A DNA stretch of 64,000 bases from DATJIG01 sp050260515 (GTDB lineage Bacteria > Pseudomonadota > Alphaproteobacteria > SMXQ01): the NCBI GenBank assembly GCA_050260515.1, contig JBLNCI010000016.1, forward strand, positions 62,001 through 126,000, given 5' to 3'. Below the pieces are notes generated by a model, which saw only the letters and a program-made list of their open reading frames with translations, did not search any database and had not been told where the DNA came from. Position 1 is the first letter of the stretch. Every line of letters begins with the position of its first letter. This document shows, piece by piece, positions 61,591-64,000 of the stretch. The translations under genes were made by a program, and so were the position numbers.

Positions 61591-61638
61591 GGCATGGCGA
61601 CGTTCGACGAAGCGGGCGTCGACGACGAGGGGTAGGGC
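61591..61638 (+). pseudogene. Duplicated 3' end of cobT
   Basis: 48 bases that match 61460-61507 (the last cobT codons, stop and four following bases) with three substitutions, offset by 131 bases. It would read GMATFDEAGVDDEG and stop, against GMATFDEAGVDDKE in cobT. The rest of the gene is not duplicated. It is a non-functional fragment, and lies 39 bases before the left repeat of the GIY-YIG unit. Confidence 0.85.
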
Positions 61639-61676
61639 TCCGCGTCGATTCTCCGCGCCGGGCCTTTTCTGTTTCG

Positions 61677-62057
61677 TCGTCACCCCCGCGAAAGCGGGGG
61701 TCCAGGGCGGCCGCTATGGCATCATGTCGGAATGGCGCAGCCTTGCCTTTACATCCTCGCCAGCGAGCGGAACGGCACCCTCTACATTGGCGTCACAAAC
61801 GACATCGCACGCCGTGTCTGGGAGCATAAGAACGAGGTCGCGGCGGGCTTCACGAAGCAATATGGAGTTCATCGTCTCGTCTACACGGAGTTCCACGAGA
61901 CGATGCCGCTGGCGATCGCGCGCGAGAAGCAGATCAAGAAGTGGCGCCGCGCGTGGAAGCTGGAACTGATAGAGACGTCGAACCCGGCGTGGCGCGACCT
62001 CTACGAAGACATACCGGGGTGAAAAACGCTGGACCCCCGCTTTCGCGGGGGTGACGA
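61677..62057 (+). mobile_element. Candidate mobile unit: GIY-YIG gene between perfect 29-bp inverted repeats
   Basis: The left repeat is at 61677-61705 (TCGTCACCCCCGCG, AAA, GCGGGGGTCCAG) and the right at 62029-62057, its exact reverse complement. Between them is only the GIY-YIG gene. The same repeats, without the gene and about 24-34 bases apart, occur at 52211-52292 and 58632-58722. No target duplication was found by eye. Mobility is inferred from structure only. Confidence 0.5.
61732..62022 (+). CDS. Small GIY-YIG endonuclease-domain protein
   Basis: Single-domain protein of 96 residues. The GIY-YIG core is LYILASERNGTLYIGVTND, with the catalytic arginine in ARRVWEHK and the metal-binding glutamate in AIAREKQIKKW. 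EFHETMPLAIAREKQI and WKLELIETSNPAWRDLYED are shared by the small YhbQ/UPF0213-like group found widely in alphaproteobacteria. No DNA-binding domain accompanies it. The gene is bounded by 29-bp perfect inverted repeats, the left one ending 26 bases before the ATG and the right one beginning 7 bases after the stop. Confidence 0.9.
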   Translation: MAQPCLYILASERNGTLYIGVTNDIARRVWEHKNEVAAGFTKQYGVHRLVYTEFHETMPLAIAREKQIKKWRRAWKLELIETSNPAWRDLYEDIPG

Positions 62058-62201
62058 AAAAAATGGTGCGGGTGACGAGGAAAACGGCGGGCCAGTGACT
62101 ACAAATCTCGGCCAAAAGTGAGCCGTCACCGGGGGTACCCCCATCCGCGCCGAACCAACCCCCGGCGCGCGTGACGGCGCGAATCCGACTATCATCGCCT
62201 C

Positions 62202-62960
62202 ATGCTCGGGTGGTTCCGACAGAAGCGCGCGGTCGAGGCGGCGCCGGAGGCGACGGCGCCCGAGGGCACGCGCATCTACGCGGTGGGCGACATCCACGGC
62301 CGCGCCGACCTGCTCGCCGACCTCCATCGCATGATCGTCGCCGACGCCGCGACCGCGCCCGCGCGCAAGGTCGTGGTCTATCTCGGCGACTACGTCGATC
62401 GCGGCCTGCAGTCGCGCCAGGTCATCGACATGCTGGCGAACGAGCCGCTCGCGGGCTTCGAGCGCGTCCACCTCAAGGGCAACCACGAGGAGGCGATGCT
62501 CGAGTTCCTCGCCGACCCGCGCATCGGCCCGAGCTGGACGCAGTTCGGCGGCGCGGCGACGCTGATGAGCTACGGCGCGGGGCGCGTGACGCCGGCGTCG
62601 CCCGAGTCCGCGTTCGCCGCGGCGCAAGCCGCACTCGCCGAGAACCTGCCGCCCGCGCACCTCGCGTTCCTGCGCGACCTCGCGCTGTGTCGCGAAGAGG
62701 GCGGCTACTGGTTCGTCCACGCCGGCGCGCGCCCCGGCGTGCCGCTCGACGAGCAGTCGCCCGAGGACATGCTGTGGATCCGCGACGAGTTCCTGCTGTC
62801 GCGCGAGGCTTTCGGCCGCGTCGTCGTCCACGGCCATACGATCACCGACGAGCCCGAAGTGTGTGTCAACCGGATCGGAATAGACACGGGCGCGTTCGCG
62901 ACCGGGCGGCTAACGTGCCTCGTGCTCGAGGGCGCCGAGCGGCGATTCCTCTTCACCTGA
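62202..62960 (+). CDS. PPP-family metallophosphoesterase (serine/threonine phosphatase-like)
   Basis: Metal-dependent phosphatase of 252 residues. PPP motifs are GDIHG at 29-33, GDYVDRG at 62-68 and GNHE at 93-96; WFVHAGARPG and VVVHGHTITDEP supply the later histidines. Short bacterial proteins of this kind act on phosphoproteins or on dinucleoside tetraphosphates, which cannot be told apart here. It precedes galE by 34 bases; the two may be cotranscribed. Confidence 0.9.
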   Translation: MLGWFRQKRAVEAAPEATAPEGTRIYAVGDIHGRADLLADLHRMIVADAATAPARKVVVYLGDYVDRGLQSRQVIDMLANEPLAGFERVHLKGNHEEAMLEFLADPRIGPSWTQFGGAATLMSYGAGRVTPASPESAFAAAQAALAENLPPAHLAFLRDLALCREEGGYWFVHAGARPGVPLDEQSPEDMLWIRDEFLLSREAFGRVVVHGHTITDEPEVCVNRIGIDTGAFATGRLTCLVLEGAERRFLFT

Positions 62961-62994
62961 CATCCATATTCGATCCTCGGACGCGACACAGATA

Positions 62995-63996
62995 ATGACC
63001 GACAAGACCGTTCTCGTGACCGGAGGCGCCGGATACGTCGGCAGCCACGTCTGCCTCGCCCTCGCCGCGGCCGGATACCGGCCCGTCGTCTACGACAATC
63101 TCTCCCGCGGCCATCGCTGGGCGGTGCAGTTCGGCCCGCTCGAGGAAGGCGAGATCGGCGACGCGCGCCGTCTCGCCGAGGTGTTCGCGAAGCACCGGCC
63201 GAGCGCGGTGCTGCACTTCGCGGCGCTGACCTACGTCGGCGAGTCGGTGAGCGAGCCCGCGCTCTACTACCGCAACAACGTCGCCGGGACGCTGACGCTG
63301 CTCGAAGCCATGCGCGCGGCCGACGTGCGCACGATCGTGTTCTCGTCGACCGCGGCGGTGTACGGCGAGCCCGCGGTGTCGCCGATCCCCGAGAGCGTCA
63401 CGCTCGATCCGATCAACCCCTACGGCCGGTCGAAGCTGATGGCCGAGCGCGTCATCGGCGACTTCGTCGCGGCCTACGGCTTCCGCGCCGCGGCGCTGCG
63501 CTACTTCAACGCCGCCGGCGCCGACGGCGACAGCCGCATCGGCGAGGACCACGATCCCGAGACGCACCTGATCCCGCTGGTGCTCGACGCGGCGGCGGGG
63601 CGGCGCAAGTCCATCACCGTGTTCGGCGAGGACTACCCGACCGAGGACGGCACGTGCATCCGCGACTACATCCACGTGCTCGACCTCGCCGAAGCCCACG
63701 TGCGGGCACTCGCGTTCCTGTCCGGGTCGGGCGAGGCGCGGTTCCTCGGCCTCAACCTCGGCACCGGCTCGGGCGCGAGCGTCCGGCAGGTGATCGACGC
63801 CGCCCGGCGGGTCACCGGCCGGGACATCCCGGTCCAGACCGGCGCCCGCCGCCCGGGCGACCCCCCGGCGCTGGTGGCGGATCCGTCCCGGGCCATGGCG
63901 ATGCTGGGCTGGAAACCCAAGCGCGCCGCCCTCGACACGGTGGTCGCGGATGCCTGGAAGTGGCACCAGCGGCACTTCTCGGTGGCCGCCGTCTAG
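62995..63996 (+). CDS. galE: UDP-glucose 4-epimerase
   Basis: NAD-dependent epimerase of UDP-sugars, extended short-chain dehydrogenase family, 333 residues, complete in the window. It has the nucleotide site TGGAGYVGSH at 9-18, the catalytic serine in FSSTAAVYG near 117-119 and YxxxK at 143-147 in NPYGRSK. HFAALTYVGESVSEP and RYFNAAGAD are characteristic of GalE. It supplies UDP-galactose for surface polysaccharide or enters the Leloir route; no sugar-kinase gene lies in view. Confidence 0.94.
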   Translation: MTDKTVLVTGGAGYVGSHVCLALAAAGYRPVVYDNLSRGHRWAVQFGPLEEGEIGDARRLAEVFAKHRPSAVLHFAALTYVGESVSEPALYYRNNVAGTLTLLEAMRAADVRTIVFSSTAAVYGEPAVSPIPESVTLDPINPYGRSKLMAERVIGDFVAAYGFRAAALRYFNAAGADGDSRIGEDHDPETHLIPLVLDAAAGRRKSITVFGEDYPTEDGTCIRDYIHVLDLAEAHVRALAFLSGSGEARFLGLNLGTGSGASVRQVIDAARRVTGRDIPVQTGARRPGDPPALVADPSRAMAMLGWKPKRAALDTVVADAWKWHQRHFSVAAV

Positions 63997-64000
63997 GTCG

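Noticed and set aside
51958..62201. CRISPR array in the repeat-rich gaps
   Set aside because: Repeats are palindromic inverted pairs with irregular spacing, not direct repeats with unique spacers, and no cas genes are present.

Overview
The window reads as a stretch of chromosome from a GC-rich alphaproteobacterium. The evidence is an intact dnaA-dnaN-recF-gyrB replication block, the ubiE-ubiB ubiquinone genes next to mutM, a coaBC-dut-Rrf2-cysK-moeB run, long trains of genes joined by 4-base ATGA/GTGA overlaps, and two TTAACCAT octamers of the kind bound by CtrA in this class. I cannot name the genus. No tRNA, rRNA, CRISPR array, transposase or integrase was seen.

Layout. Positions 1-7.6 kb are a leftward housekeeping run: ubiE, ubiB, an anion permease, coaBC, dut, an Rrf2 regulator, cysK and a moeB-like gene cut by the window edge. 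Positions 7.6-18.8 kb run rightward: mutM, a small membrane protein, rpsT, a rhodanese, dnaA, dnaN, recF, gyrB and a class A penicillin-binding protein. Positions 18.8-21 kb hold a YgjP-like metallopeptidase, a DapA-family aldolase/lyase and a YcgN-type cysteine-rich protein.

Most of the rest is cobalamin synthesis in three blocks. Block 1 (21.1-33.8 kb) is cobB, cobA, cbiD, cobK, cobM, cbiG-cobJ, cobI, cobL, cobH, cbiX, cobD and cobQ. Block 2 (43.5-49.9 kb) is an overlapping operon cobP-cobW-cobN-cobO led by a clear cobalamin riboswitch. Block 3 (57.9-61.5 kb) is cobC, cobS and cobT. CbiX, CbiD and CbiG mark the early-cobalt (anaerobic-type) corrin route, yet the late-insertion chelatase subunit CobN is present and CobG and CobF are absent, so the pathway is mixed.

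Between blocks 1 and 2 (33.9-43.5 kb) lies an archaic, Csu-like chaperone-usher pilus locus: usher, two-domain tip protein and two paralogous small proteins on the minus strand; four spore-coat-U-type pilins and a chaperone on the plus strand. One small protein (34549-35208) begins with two 24-residue motifs separated by five residues, the layout of the c-di-GMP-binding MshEN domain, followed by a hydrophobic segment and a domain shared with its neighbour. This fusion is the strongest candidate for something undescribed.

Between blocks 2 and 3 are a GH13 trehalose-synthase-like enzyme, an ornithine-cyclodeaminase-family protein and a more A/T-rich type III restriction-modification pair (mod, res) that looks acquired. 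From 52 to 62 kb the gaps carry three families of short palindromes arranged as inverted doublets (REPIN-like). One family also forms perfect 29-bp inverted repeats around a small GIY-YIG nuclease gene (61677-62057), suggesting a minimal mobile unit with shorter non-autonomous relatives. The window closes with a PPP-type phosphatase and galE.
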